DNA of 64,000 nucleotides from Acanthacorydalis orientalis (GCA_034766995.1 CM068316.1:29940295-30004294), one strand, 5' to 3'; shown: positions 36,831 to 49,719, counted from the stretch's first letter. The notes: generated by a model not told the origin, from the letters alone. Numbers and translations: made by a program.

Positions 36831-37385
36831 TAATAAGTTAATAAAAAAATAATTGCGCTTTATAACCTGTAAATTCATATACTTAATTTAAGTGGTTTTA
36901 AGTGGTCCATAACGCTTTGATGACAAACGACTAACTGTTATGGAAACTTTCGAATTGTTGTGTTTGGTTTTGAATCAACTAACGCATTCAGTTGGTCGTT
37001 ATAAACTGAAGAAGGACGTCCACTACCTTCTTCATCTTCAAGGCTCTCGTCCTCAGAATGAATTTTTTGGAACCACCATTGGTTATATTCCTTAAGAGTA
37101 TCCACACGAAAAACATCGTTTAGTTTACAAGCAGTTTCTATTGCTTTACCACCCATTTTGAACTCGTGCAAAAATTAATCTTATTTAATTCTTTTCCAGC
37201 TTTAATTAAATAGCCTAATTTGAAGCAAAATTAATAATAAAACCAAAGGCGATGTTACCAAAATATAGACCAAAAAATTCACTTTAAAATAATATTAACA
37301 TGAACACGAATAAATAACTCTCATTGAAAAAATTAAGGTTAGAATCCAGAAAACAAAAACCGCAATTTTTTTCCAATCAACCTAA
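36831..37385 (-). mobile_element. Internally deleted Hsmar1-like mariner
   Basis: About 555 bp. The left TIR is eroded (AATAAAAAAATAATTGCGC); the right end reads TTTCCAATCAACCTAA before TA. The minus strand has the leader and N-terminal coding part, then jumps from HLKPLK to the distal C-terminus (GYKAQLFF). The catalytic region is missing. The breakpoint differs from the copy at 1777. Confidence 0.85.
36938..37171 (-). pseudogene. Mariner transposase N-terminal fragment
   Basis: A 77-codon frame reading MHEFKMGGKAIETACKLNDV, WWFQKIHSEDESLEDEEGSG and VYNDQLNALVDSKPNTTIRK. This is the helix-turn-helix DNA-binding region of an Hsmar1-like mariner. The FKMGGKAIETA start corresponds to the known N-terminus of the subfamily. 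The frame ends where decay begins; beyond it the element joins its 3' end. There is no catalytic domain, so at most an end-binding fragment. Confidence 0.82.
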
Positions 37386-38808
37386 TACTTTGATTAGTGT
37401 CAAAGCATATTTTATCAGTTATTATATTGTTATAAGATTAATTGTCAACTTTTTGTTTTTTCAAATTAATATATCGGTTATTATGCAAGTCCATATGAAA
37501 AATATGTCATATTTATGATATTTTAAAAATTGGAAATATTTTATGTTTAAAATTAATTTTGTTCAACGTCCTTATCAATTCTCTATTATACAATGTTTAA
37601 TATTTTCTTATAAAAACATGACAAAGAAAAATCTATATAGAATATAAAATTAAAATAAGTTTTTTTGATCGCTGGTTTTTGTAATTGGCAATGAACATAT
37701 ATGTTTTTATATCGATTAAATGACACAAGTTACACAAAATTATGTGTAATAAAAATAAATTTAACATGATTTAAATGTGGGAAATATAACACATGTTCGA
37801 TATTTTCAAGAGAAAAAACACTAAATGTTGCTGTTTTTTTCTTTTATTTTAAATCAGGATCTATGTTGGAAGGTGTCTTGTATTATAAATGAGTACTTCT
37901 TTCAACTGAAATGTTTCCATACTTTTCCTTCTATGCTTGATGTCACATGAGCTACTTTACTATCCTGGTGATGATGGATTACATTATGCTCTGTAAACCA
38001 ATGTATTTATCTCGAACAAGTTTTTGGAAATTGCAAGTCTGAAGTCAAAAAAAGGAATTTATATATCATTAATTTCATTTTTTGTTCTATTATACTAACT
38101 CATCATATTTAAAAAGATATTTAGAATGCCTCAAATCGATCTTTCTCGCAAGAATTCGATATTTATTTATAAAATTCAGTTTAAACCCCGTGTCCTTCGA
38201 GTTATGGATGATAAATAAGTTGTAATTGTGTTTGACTATTTTGAGGAATGGATGATTATTTAATACTAATTATATTTGACGAAATATGTATATAATGTAT
38301 CCAATATTTTTCAATTCCAATAAAAGTAATTCGATTATTCGATACATTTCGATATAACATATAACAGCGCGATCGCGCTTTGTGGCACTAAAACGGTTAG
38401 TCAGTTGAAGCTAAATATCATTTTTTGGATCATTTTTCGTAGCAGGGTTTTAATAGATTGGATGAAAAACAATACTTGCTTATATTAATATTTTTCAATC
38501 ATTTATAAAGACTGATACTGCCTCTGTCTTTATTATTTTATAATAATATTCCGATTAATAAAAAACCTTGATATTTTTAATTTAAATACTTGTACACTCT
38601 CAAATTATCCAAAAATTGTACCAGTACAGAATTTGAAGTTGTTTTTGATTTCGACAACTGTTTTCATCATACTACTTCAACCAATAGTATTTTCAAGGGA
38701 ATAAAATCATCAATTAATAGTATATTACAAGTACAAGATTTTGTATAAACACAATAGTTGTTTAATAATTGATATATTATATATTCATAAGAACAAACAT
38801 ATATACAG
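37386..38808. other. AT-rich spacer with a small GC palindrome
   Basis: The only distinct site is the perfect palindrome AGCGCGATCGCGCT at 38366-38379. No gene was recognised. A patch near 37860-38050 is less AT-rich but unidentified. Confidence 0.55.
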
Positions 38809-38877
38809 ATACACACAAACACACACACACGCACACACACACACGCACACACACACACGCACACACACACACGCACG

Positions 38878-38910
<33 letters not shown>

Positions 38911-38912
38911 CA
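38809..38912. repeat. (CA)n with CACG interruptions, then (TA)n
   Basis: CA repeats with a GCACACACACACAC unit repeated several times (about 14 bp higher-order period), then TA repeats that abut the LINE 3' end. Confidence 0.96.
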
Positions 38913-39329
38913 TCATCTTCAGCCTCTGTTCATCCACTGCTAGATAAGGCGTCTTCCATGATTTTCCATTTTGTTCGATTCAGTGCCTCTCTTTTCCACA
39001 GATTTCAAAGAAAGTTTTTAATATCCTTATCCCATCTGTTCATTGGTCTCTTTCTGGGTCTTTTTATATTCATTGGTTACCAGACAATAATTTCTGTTGT
39101 CCATCGGTTGTCTTACCATCTTGCGATATGTCCCGCCCATTTCCATTTCAGATTCTTTACTCTTCTTATTATATCTGTGACTCCTGGTTGTTTTCATATC
39201 CATTCTATTCTCTTTCTATCTCTTCTTGTTATTCCCAACATGCATCTTTCCATACTTAGTTGTGTTGTTTGGAGTCTTTCAACTATTTTGGCGTTAAGCA
39301 CCCATGTTTCGCTGCCGTAGGTAAGGTCT

Positions 39330-39330
<1 letters not shown>
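38913..39330 (-). mobile_element. LINE 3' fragment, copy 1
   Basis: On the minus strand a degraded C-terminal reverse-transcriptase ORF reads LTYGSETWVLNAKIVERLQT, MERCMLGITRRDRKR, VTDIIRRVKNLKWKWAGHIAR, then KRPRKRPMNRWDKDI. This is the tail found downstream of the polymerase in many insect LINEs. The 3' end, in GATGATGATAT, runs directly into the (TA)n array at 38890. The 5' end is truncated at another TA run (39330-39363). Stops occur after RIEWI and HIARW. The 183-codon plus-strand frame here is its antisense shadow. Confidence 0.82.
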
Positions 39331-39366
<36 letters not shown>

Positions 39367-42180
39367 GGTGATCGCATGTGCGCGTATATGTGTGGTTTCA
39401 TATGCAGTAGTGGGTTAATGATAATATTAACCCATATAATTATATTCATATTATTAATGATGACAAAGATTGTAGCTATGTAAATTTCGACAAAAAGCAA
39501 TATACAAAGGCATACACAATTCGAGTGCAAAGTCAAAGAATAATGCAATTATTATATTAATTATATTTTTTGGTTTGGTTCGTACATTCTTTTTTTTAAA
39601 AAAAAACAAGAAGAGATTAAATTTAAATCTATCAGTGGTAATCGAAAAAGAAGCTTTATAATTTACTTGTAATAATTTTTAGTTAGAACATTTAGTATTG
39701 AGATTTATAAGTAATTGTTTACTTATGGATAATTATACATAACATTTTTATATAATTTGTCGAAAATCACGTATTAACTAAACAGAATAATTTATAATGT
39801 ACAATATGTAAAAAAAAATAAATTTACAGAATATGATATGAAATGGTGTATGAATTGCGTATTGAAATATTTGCATCAAAATGAGACAAAAATTTGATTT
39901 AAAATGAACTTTCTAATGTTAAATTAGTTTACAGAACTAAAGAATATTTTTTGAAAAAAGCAATTCAATTTTTTTAATTACTTGTTTTTGCAGAACAAAA
40001 ATTGTAATTTTTCAGATTATTTGCAATATCTCCGTATCTCTACGAATGATTCATTAATTTAAAGAAACTCATTTTAAATTCAACTAGTTTTTCTCAACTT
40101 ATCAATATTTTATATTAAAATAATACATATAAATGAATTATTTATGGAATTAAAAAAATAGAATTATTTGTGTATATTATACTTGTTATAATTAAAAAAA
40201 GTTTCTTCCTAGGAGTTTTTAAAATAGTATGATATGCAAGTGATTTATGCAATAATATCATTAAAAAGTAACTATTTTAATTAAAAAATATAAATCTCAA
40301 TTAAAAACATTAATTTATTTTTTTTTAATTTACTTAAGCATTGTTGACATAGTCTAAAAAGATATATTTACTGCAGTCCGGATATAAAATTCTTTTTATT
40401 AAGTAAAATAGTATTTATTATAAATTGAAAATTAAAACTTTAATTATTTTTATTTCATGTGGATAAAATTATTAATTTCCGATATAAATTTTCTCGGCTT
40501 GTTCATTGTTCTATTATATGAATTTAATAATCGTTTTTATGGATATGATAAATTGATATTGTCAAAATATTATCATCAAAAGTTTAAACAAAAAACAACA
40601 TATAATTTTATCTAATTTTATTTAATAAACTTGAATATTTTCGTTGATTTATGTGTTCGAAGAGCAAAGTTTTAAAAATGTTTTCACTTTTTAGCTTGTT
40701 GGTATAAAATTTTAATGAGTTAATCGATCGTAATTAAATTTGGCGCTTTGATTTATTGCCTTTAAATTTATTGAGTTACTAAATTATCTACGCAATGGCG
40801 ATAAAAAATAATTGCTGTACAGAATGACTCGTTTTGGGATGAGTAAGATATGTAATATTGATTAATATTTTATAAAAAATTATGATAAAAGAAGTCTCGT
40901 GACAGATTGTTTAATTTTAGGTTCATTGATAATATTACATATACGTTTAGATTTGATTACTATATAATTTCTATATGCATATAAGTGTTATTTAGGATCG
41001 TATGTTTCATTTAAAATGTAAATATTTCAGTTGACATAAAAATGCATAATAATTGTGTTTTTATTTGATAATAATTTATTTTCAGCTTGGTATCCAAATA
41101 CAAATAGAATAAAATTTGTGGACTGTAAGAAGGAGAGTGTGAAATAGAAACTTCAATTTCTAGTCAGGTCTTAACTTATGGTCACTCATATAAAATTTGA
41201 ATGAATGTTATAAATATTTAAAAATGTTTATGAGTTAACTTCTGAAAAAATAATAAATATGTATTTGTTCTCCTTACATTTTTTTTTCAATATTGTATTA
41301 TAAAACATTGTATTTTATACTTTAATTAAATGGCTGTTTGTAAAAGATTTCTCGGAAATTAGTCTTTCTACATTTTGATGAAATTGTCTTAATTGTATGT
41401 AACAAGTCGGTAAATTAAATATTATTAGATAAATAGTACGATTTTTATTAGATAAGCTGTACTACAGATATAAAAAAATCGCTAATATTTCACATGTGTA
41501 AAATTATAAAAAATATTGACAAACTGTGTGCAAATGTATAATTATTTAGTTTTGTTAATTAGTGTTCAAAATTTCATCTTGTTTAAATTGATTACATTAA
41601 TTAATGTATGATTTATTAAATAGCAAAAATTAATACTACGAGTATATATATTTTTTCAAATTAAAAATTCATGAATCTAATTTCACAAATTAAGTTATAA
41701 ATTTCAGATAATTCCAACTTTTTTGAAATTATATTAATATTTTATATAACAAATCTTGAATATCAACGAATAATCATGAATTCTATGACAAAATATGTGT
41801 TTTTCTTCTCGTAATATCTTGTATTTTAATTTTTGAGATTTGTCATGATCAATCTCTTAACTTTTATAATCTTTTTATCTTTTAACCAATTTATCAAGTA
41901 TAAAAAATGAACATAAATATTTTTATATATATTCAAGATTTTATATCATCAAATTATCACAAACTAATAAAATTCAATCAATGTCAAGTTGAGAACATTG
42001 ATTTGTTAATATTTGGTATATTCTATTACATATGTCACGAAAATTATTTTACTATTTTATTAGTTAACTCCTTTGGCGTATTTTAGAAAAATATATGAAT
42101 TAAAAAAATATTTTTTAGAATATGTGAGTAATAATTTTATTAAAATTTCAATAATACAGTTTGATAAAATAAGAATATTG

Positions 42181-42217
<37 letters not shown>

Positions 42218-43032
42218 TTTTGTTCACAACAACTTTGGATATAGCGATATATTAATCCATTGTATTTGCTTACCATTATACTGAAATTATCTTAATTTAC
42301 GTTTCAGAGATAATATAAACAATAACTAAGATGGTTTTTAACTTATAGTAACTTTACATGATTTATTATATGTAGACTGAACTTAAATAGCATCCAGATG
42401 TAGAACATCTTCTGAAATTCAAAATTAAAGAAACAAAACTGTAATTATAAGAGGAATAGTGCTTAATTTAAAACGATTAGAACTGTGAAATTTGTTAGAA
42501 AATAATTCAATACACCAGGTGTTTAATTAATCAATTCCACAGACGTAAGATCACTGTCTTCGAAAAAATCTCTGGACAAAAGCCCAACATCAAACAAACT
42601 AACAGTCAATTGGATTAAATAAGTAGCCAAAATAAAAGCAGAGTATAAGGAAAAAAGTTTAGAAAAGATAAAAGTTTAAGATGAAACCGATCTATTATTT
42701 AAATTTACATTTGATAAAGTTTCAAAAATCGTGTGAACAGCAGTTCCGTATTAAAATAGTCATTTATAGTTTCAGTTTCTGCACTAAGATTTACTAACGA
42801 AAATGCTGTTTACTCGATTTTTTATTTGGTTTTCTGGATAAAACCAAATTTATTTTTGATTTAATAGATTCTATATGCCTGGTTTCAGCTTTAGAGTAAT
42901 ATTTTGTAATTTATGAAACTGCTATCTACTTAATAGAAAAAATAGAACTCAATAACTGAAACTATCGTAGCAGAATACGAGTACAGTAATTTAACAAAAT
43001 TCAGTTGAAAACAATTAAAAAAATATTTTTTT

Positions 43033-43098
43033 AATAGGAAACAGGACACCGCGTAATATAAATACCGTAGTGTAATAAATAGGAAACAGGACACCGCG
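43033..43098 (+). repeat. 21 bp direct duplication
   Basis: ATAGGAAACAGGACACCGCG (plus one A before it) occurs exactly at 43033-43053 and 43078-43098, a 45 bp period. The intervening 24 bp are not repeated. Confidence 0.95.
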
Positions 43099-43138
43099 CT
43101 GTGACTTGTTTAAAATTAAATTCTAATTATTATAGTTC

Positions 43139-43144
<6 letters not shown>

Positions 43145-43233
<89 letters not shown>

Positions 43234-43240
43234 GTATATA
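43145..43240. repeat. (TA)n microsatellite with GTA interruptions
   Basis: Long TA run with three TATG interruptions. Confidence 0.96.
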
Positions 43241-43504
43241 GTCACGAAGTTGGTAGTATTGAATTATAAATTTTTCCTTAGTATTTTTATTTTTGTAAGG
43301 TTTTAACTTTTTAGAAAATACATTAAAATGAAATGTTAACTAAAAATTGCATTTGAAAATGCATTTTATGTAATAAACAATATTTTTCAAAAAATAATTT
43401 TTGCAATAAAATGACAGAAAAATCTAATTAAATCATTAAAAATTATTCTCATAAAGTAAATCATTTAAAAAAGGATATTAGATCTTACATTTCTTTATTT
43501 CATT

Positions 43505-43543
<39 letters not shown>

Positions 43544-43552
43544 ATATGTATA

Positions 43553-44839
43553 TTGGATCAGTGTAAAATTTTGTATATGATTTGAAATTGAAGTTCAGGA
43601 TTATTTTTCACAAAAAACGCTTTTTTTAAACAATTATGTAATCACAATCGTTTTCCGTTATCATTTTTCAATGTTTAGCTTCTGGATTCCTTGTTCGTAT
43701 CAGTTGCGTGTTTTTTCGGCAAAATATGCGGTGAGGTGGTTTTTGATGGCCTGTACGGTGTCAATTTTTTTTATCTTTTATACTGTTCTTTAGTGACCGA
43801 AACATATGATAATCTGAAGTTGAAATGTCTGGAGAATACGATATGATTTCCCATTTCAACTGCTTCAGTTTTTGCAATCAGTTTTGCTGTATATGGATTT
43901 AGGTTGTCGTGGTGAAAGATGACCCTTTTGCGATTGGACAAAATCTGACGCTTTTCTTTAATTTCCGCGTTCAATTTGGTTAGTTGTTCACAGTACTTAA
44001 TAATCGTTTTGCCCCGTGAGACCAGCTCAAACTAAAATACACCTTTTTAATCCCACTAAACGTATAGCAACACTTTAATTGGATGCAAGCCAGATTTGGC
44101 GACTGGTTCTGTCCCTTCATTCGCTTTTTCCACGTTCATCTGCGTTGCACGTTATTGCACAGGATCCATTTCTCATCGCCAGTCAACAAACGAACTAAAA
44201 GTATCGAGGTGTACAAGCAAAGAAACTGCCGAAGAGATGCGATCAAACTTGTTTTTTTTCAGACGAGTGCGACACCCACGTATCGAGCTTCAACGTAAAC
44301 CCCAGCTTCTTTACATGCCGAAATGCGGTCGATCTGTCAACTTTGAGTGTCTAGTCAACCTCTTCCGTCGAAATTTGTGAGTTATTGTCAATTAAAGCGA
44401 GTACAACATCGTCGTCGATCTCAATAGACCGTCCGTGAATTATTGTCAACTAAAACCTGGTTGAGCCGTCGATAGCGGGGTTGACCTTCGAGATTAAAAT
44501 CACTAAGTTGAATTTATTAAACCATTTATTCACAGCTAGAAGTGATGGTGCAAAGTCCAAATAAACCTCCTGAATATTTTTTGTTGTCTCGCCAACGGTT
44601 CCTCCTATCCGAAACTCGTACAACAAAACGTGACGAAAGTGTATTTTTTACTGTTCATTTTCAAGCGAATTTTTACACAAAAATCGAATTAAAACAAATG
44701 CGTCTGATGCTCAAATGACAGCTGTGACTGTTACCTTTCAAACGATATATAACATGAATACATTTCAATCATGATCGTCGTCATGCGGCACTCTTAACAC
44801 CGCCTATGGAATCGTATACGAACTTTTTCACTGATCCAA
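43553..44839 (-). mobile_element. Decayed mellifera-type mariner, full length
   Basis: A 1287 bp element flanked by TA. The left TIR starts TTGGATCAGTGTAAAATTTT and the right end reads AACTTTTTCACTGATCCAA. It lies between TA/TG microsatellites on both sides and carries a broken transposase on the minus strand. Confidence 0.9.
43620..44635 (-). pseudogene. Mariner transposase, mellifera-like, inactivated
   Basis: The minus strand reads in order: helix-turn-helix remnants (LYEFRIGGTVGETTKNIQEVY, DFAPSLLAVNKWFNKF), the first catalytic site LTGDEKWILCNNVQ, the second IFHHDNLNPYTAKLIAK, and the third TSDYHMFRSLKNSIKD. A late MITENDCDYIIV near 43640 is the C-terminus. All three Asp are readable, but in different frames. 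Stops follow NNVQRR, and frameshifts fall on both sides of the second site. The 67-codon frame at 43771-43974 is the central piece. Plus-strand openings at 44083-44380 are antisense shadows. Confidence 0.88.
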
Positions 44840-44841
44840 TA

Positions 44842-44843
<2 letters not shown>

Positions 44844-44911
<68 letters not shown>
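44844..44911. repeat. (TA)n microsatellite
   Basis: TA run with one GTA interruption, directly right of the mariner end. Confidence 0.95.
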
Positions 44912-44913
<2 letters not shown>

Positions 44914-46445
44914 AATCAATTTCGATAATTTTGTTTTTATTTATAATTGTAATGATCATCCATTAACATCAATCATATTTTCTGACATCTCTTATAAATT
45001 GTATGACACTTTATTTCGAGAAAATTAACACATTTTTTTAATAATTCGATACTTGTACCTGTTAGTGTACATATACATTATAAAATATTCACCTACTTTA
45101 TGAATATATGTATATTTTGTATGTAATATATGTAAATTTATGAAAAATTAAATTAACGAAACAGTAACAAAAACAAATGTTTACTTTATCAAGAGGTCTC
45201 GAAAAGTCAATGTACTCCATTCAGTGTTGCTGAAAAAAAAAACTAGCGTCGAGAACGCAAAAGCAACGTTGTATAACGAGATGACACCACCACATGCCGT
45301 GAACATCAATTTATCACAGCCTACTCTATTCGTAAACAACATAGCGCAAAAAGAGCAATCGAAAGTGGAAATAACAGAAAATAAATATACAACAACAATA
45401 TAAATTTGGCAGAATGTTGTCTATATGGTGAATGAATGACAATGTTGTCTGTCATTTGCAGTGTTGCAATAACAGTTTCGATATGAACATATAATTATTT
45501 TCCTTCTTCATTTTTTTTTTTACAAAAATGTTATTATTTAAATAAAATAATGTATTTATAGAACACACTTCTTGTTGAATAACTTTTGTATATTACCTAT
45601 TCGAAGAACTTAAAAAAACATTTATCATATTTATGTTTCTGTTTTGGATAAGCACGAGATTTTTCAAATAAATATGTTCTTGTGTATAGAAATAAAAAAA
45701 AATACTTTATTTCGATACACAAGAACGTTTATTTGAACATAATATTTATTACTGTTCATTTACAACGAAGTTTATAACGCAAAAAGAATATTTATAACTA
45801 ATAATGCCAAGATTTGAAACATTAACTGAACTTCTACATTTCTTCAGTGAATTATGTAAGTGGATAATATATCAAAACAATAAAAACATATAAAACAATG
45901 AAATATAGTTAAAACACTGAATCAGTGTACGCATGATGTTAACAAATTTTATTGACGTCATACTTTTCACAATTAAAACATTTTGAAAATAATAACATTT
46001 TATTTAGTTACAATAGCGTGAAAACTTAATTAGAAATAATGGAAAATTGAATGTGTTTATAATAATGGTTTTGTACTAATGTCTGCTTCACATAATTGTA
46101 TACATATTTACACGTTTATATAAGCAACATTTAATTGTTGTTGCTTAGTTGGTATAATATAATTCACAATAGCTTTTTATGTACATTGCGAGTTAATTGA
46201 ATAATTTAATTCATTAAAATCATTTATTGTACTATTCATAAAATATTTTAAATATATATTCCAGTATATGGAATAATTTTTTATTTTACATTGATAAAAG
46301 CGACATTCAGAACTATTGTTCCTGACCTAATTATTTTTATAATTCAATATTACAAAAGGTATAAAAAGTTAGTGAATTTGATATTGAAATAAATATATTA
46401 TATATAACTGTTCGATATGAAATACCAAATAAAAATGAGATTCTA
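44912..46445. other. AT-rich spacer with one GC-richer open frame
   Basis: No recognisable gene apart from the uncharacterised frame at 45152-45403. Confidence 0.55.
45152..45403 (+). other. 83-codon stop-free frame, unidentified
   Basis: The plus strand is open from 45152 to the stop at 45401 and reads IKRSRKVNVLHSVLLKKK, ENAKATLYNEMTPPHAVNIN and LSQPTLFVNNIAQKEQSK. It lies in a patch clearly less AT-rich than its surroundings. The first ATG is at about residue 45, so it would be an internal exon or a decayed repeat rather than a complete gene. The sequence GGTCTCGAAAAGTCAATGTA near its start looks like a transposon end, but no inverted partner was found. No family was recognised. Confidence 0.25.
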
Positions 46446-47636
46446 TTGGGTTGGAACAAAAGTTCGTAGTGTTTTAAAAGTAAAATTAAAAGGAAGTGTT
46501 TAATTATTTGTACATATATTTATTCTAATATATATGTATCATATTAATCCACCACCTTTCGCCATTTTTCATGTAATTTTATAAGTCCGTACTCTCAGAA
46601 TTTGGTATATTTTTGGGCGATGAATTGATCTAGGTAGTTTCTACAGACTTCCAGGGAAGTAAAGTTTTTTTCCATTAAGGGAATTTTATAGCGACCAGAA
46701 CAAATGGTATATGAGGGTACAAGATCAGGTGAATATGGCTGGTTAGGTAGGACGTCTCAGACACATTACATTTATTTTTGCCAGATCTCCAAAGAGACGT
46801 GAAGTCTAGCGTTGTCTTGATGGAAATGATGCCTTTCCGATTGATCAATTCTGAACGCTTTTGATTGATTTTCCATTTTAATTGGTTCAATTGGACACAA
46901 TACTACTCCAAATTTATTGTCTGATTATTTAGAAGAAGCTCGTAATACACAACATCCTTCCAATTCCACCAGATACACAACATCAACTACTTCGGATAAG
47001 AGACCTGCTTTTGGAGTGGCTAACGGAGGCTCATTTCATTTTTTCCATGTTTTTTTTTATTCAAATTATTATCTATTTTTTATCGCTCGTGATTAATCGT
47101 TTCAGAAACAGGTAGTTTTGTTTTTTTTTGAAGAGCGAATCACTGACGGAATTGGATTACATTAAATTTCTTTCAGTTAAATTAGGAGACATTCAAAAAT
47201 CGTAGTGGTTCACATATACAAGTGTCTCCAAATGCCTCACAATACTCATATGAGATTTTTGCAGTATTTCTTCGATGTCCCGTGTCATGAAACATTGATT
47301 ATTTTCAATGAGTGTTGTAATTTTGTCACTACCAACATCTGCAGGCCTACCAGTCTCTCGATTCTCTAGGTTGAATATTCCATCTTTGAACCAAGCGAAC
47401 CACTTTCGAACAGTACTGGCAGCTACGGCACTTCCTCCATAAACGGCGGATATCTTTTTTGCTGTCTCTGCAACGATTTTTCCTCTCCAGAAATAAAATA
47501 ATATCAAATGAAGAAAATACACCTTATATTCTTCCATTTTCAATTTTAAATTTAATAGACTTAACATTCTCTAAATTATACAAAAATAACAGAGAAGGAA
47601 ATATTTAAGTGTCACCTGTCAAAATAACACATATAT
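46446..47636 (-). mobile_element. Decayed mellifera-type mariner, 5' end lost
   Basis: The left end is intact: TA then TTGGGTTGGAACAAAAGTTCG. No matching TIR is found at the right, where the element runs into a CA/TA microsatellite at 47636. The minus strand encodes a broken transposase. Confidence 0.85.
46670..47535 (-). pseudogene. Mariner transposase, mellifera-like, inactivated
   Basis: The N-terminal part is one good frame at 47193-47535: MEEYKVYFLHLILFYFWRGK, VAETAKKISAVYGGSAVAAS, TVRKWFAWFKDGIFNLENRE, DIEEILQKSHMSIVRHLETL. These are the two helix-turn-helix motifs. A gap follows where about 40 residues before the catalytic domain are missing. The first catalytic site is decayed (LKRLITSDKK then stop), Asp kept. 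The second is IFHQDNARLHVS, in another frame. At the third, PYSPDLVPS, a single-base loss disrupts the codon that should give Asp-Tyr-His. Frameshifts also lie on either side of the second site. Confidence 0.87.
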
Positions 47637-47637
47637 A

Positions 47638-47692
<55 letters not shown>
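47637..47692. repeat. (CA)n(TA)n microsatellite
   Basis: CA repeats passing into TA repeats, replacing the missing mariner 5' end. Confidence 0.96.
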
Positions 47693-47694
<2 letters not shown>

Positions 47695-49408
47695 CTACTA
47701 TCATACTTCGAAATAAGCATAGATTTATTGTTGAGAACTTATGCCTACAAAAAATTAGTTTGAAAAACTGTTATCTATAAGTTCATATGTATCCAAGGGA
47801 ATTCTGACACTTTTTTTTAATTATTTAAAAATATATGTCCGTGCTGTTAAAGGAATTTTTTTGAAGTGGCGTTCTCATTGAAAGATTTTCTTCTATTGAT
47901 TTAATTTCATATTAAAACACATAGATAATCCGCTATATAATAAATGTTTAAGGAATAAACAATATACTATATTATATGTAGTTCCTAAAATATTATTATT
48001 AATTGTTTTTATAATATTTTCAAATAAATTTATTTTAAAGTAATGTATGTACTTTCTTTATTTATTTATATATAAAATGATTTATTATTGGATAATCGCG
48101 GAAATAAAAAGAATAAGTGATTGATATGCTTTTTTTAAATTTTGGACTATTACAAAATTTACATTCTCTACTAATTATATGCTTGCATCATTTCTCTTAT
48201 GTAATAAATTAAGTAAATTCATTATAGTATACAATCAGGAGAGTTTTATTTTTACAATAGCTTCTTACTGCGAGTAAATGTATTTTTTTAAAATAAATGT
48301 CTTACAAATCATAAACATTTTTTTCTTCAAAAGGACTGGAGATGATGAAATTATTATTGACTGAATATTAGTTTATTATAATAAACAATAGTTCATAATT
48401 GAACAATTTTTGAAAATAAGACAACATAAAACAAAACGAACGAAACCCAAGACAAAGTTAAAAAATATTTTGAAACTAGTATATAGCCTGTCAAGACTGA
48501 TGGGAAAATAGAAAGAAACATAGAAAGAAAAAAAGCTGTTTATTGTTTTTTTTACACATCATATATTTAAACATGAAAAATACCTAAGAACGAAACTTAA
48601 TAAATTAAATGTGAAACCTATATGTTTTGAAAATTTCCTTATACACCACATTCTCGATATGGCATCAGACGGCCATATTGGCCGTCATGACTGGCAAAGT
48701 GATGAAAAATGTGGTTTTTTATTATTTAAAAAAATAAGATAATATAGGTATTGTATTTTTGACGTTACAAGTTAGGTGTTTTTTTTTTTTTTTTTTTACA
48801 AAATACTAATAAATAAATAATTTACTGTATTAGGATCAACTTAAGAATTTGACAATTTGTTCTGAAAAAATTCCATTCGTCCTAACTATAATTATAAATA
48901 TATTATGAAATTATTTATCAATGTAATCCGCAAGTCATTATTAATTTACTTATTCTGATACTTCCAAATAAGTTGTCGGCGATATCCGATTAATGTTAAT
49001 ATGAATGTCCGACTTATTTTATTGATACTTATTAGGGATTATCACATTACTTGGATGAGTGGTATCAATTTGATGATAAACAAGGACTGTGAAAATCTTT
49101 TATCTTTTATCCATTTCAAATCCTTTTATAAAAAAAAGTGCCGCGAAATGGAAAATCTAAATTAGCATTGTTTTAAGATTTATCAGTAATATTAATTACG
49201 TTGTTTTTTGTTCACAACTTATATTTTTTTTCTTTGATCTGTAATAAATTTTAATTATACGAACTTTCTTATAACAATTTCTTTTATATATTATTTCAAT
49301 TGCTATTGAAAGGATTTAAATCTATTTCGTATTAAAATAATGTACTGTCTTACTATAAGATATTGATTAAATATTTTCTTATATATACGCAATTAATTAT
49401 CTTATAAT
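47693..49408. other. AT-rich spacer holding a dispersed repeat
   Basis: Apart from the repeat at 48475, no gene or RNA was recognised. A T-homopolymer lies near 48780. Confidence 0.6.
48475..48740. repeat. Dispersed repeat, copy 2, with central palindrome
   Basis: Aligns with 26902-27140 in its first 150 bp. It then carries GACGGCCATATTGGCCGTC at 48668-48686 (8 bp GC-rich arms), close to ATGACTGGCAAAGTGATG. No coding sequence. Confidence 0.6.
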
Positions 49409-49460
49409 TATATATATATATATATATGTATTTATTTTTTTTCTTATATTTTATTCATGA

Positions 49461-49491
<31 letters not shown>

Positions 49492-49514
49492 GTATACTTA
49501 TATATGTGTGTATA

Positions 49515-49550
<36 letters not shown>

Positions 49551-49609
49551 GTATGTATATATATATATATGTGTGTGTATATATTTATATTTATATATAT
49601 ATATATATG

Positions 49610-49660
<51 letters not shown>

Positions 49661-49719
49661 TCTATGCAAAAGTACTTCTGTGAAATAATAAATGTATATC
49701 TTTATAATTAATCCTCTCT

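Larger units (their letters stand above)
39331..43552. other. Long AT-rich spacer, no gene seen
   Basis: TA tracts lie at 39331-39363 and 42182-42216, with larger ones at 43145-43240 and 43505-43551. A perfect 21 bp duplication lies at 43033/43078. No coding or RNA gene was recognised. Confidence 0.65.

Noticed and set aside
37860..38050. Possible mariner second catalytic site on the minus strand (HHHQDSKVAHV)
   Set aside because: Neighbouring motifs and TIRs are absent; the match is too short.
38769..39320. 183-codon plus-strand frame, the longest non-transposase frame in its region
   Set aside because: It starts in the CA/TA array and continues on the antisense strand of a recognisable LINE fragment.
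44083..44380. Two overlapping plus-strand frames of 71 and 94 codons
   Set aside because: They are antisense to the mariner transposase remnant on the minus strand (LTGDEKWIL region).
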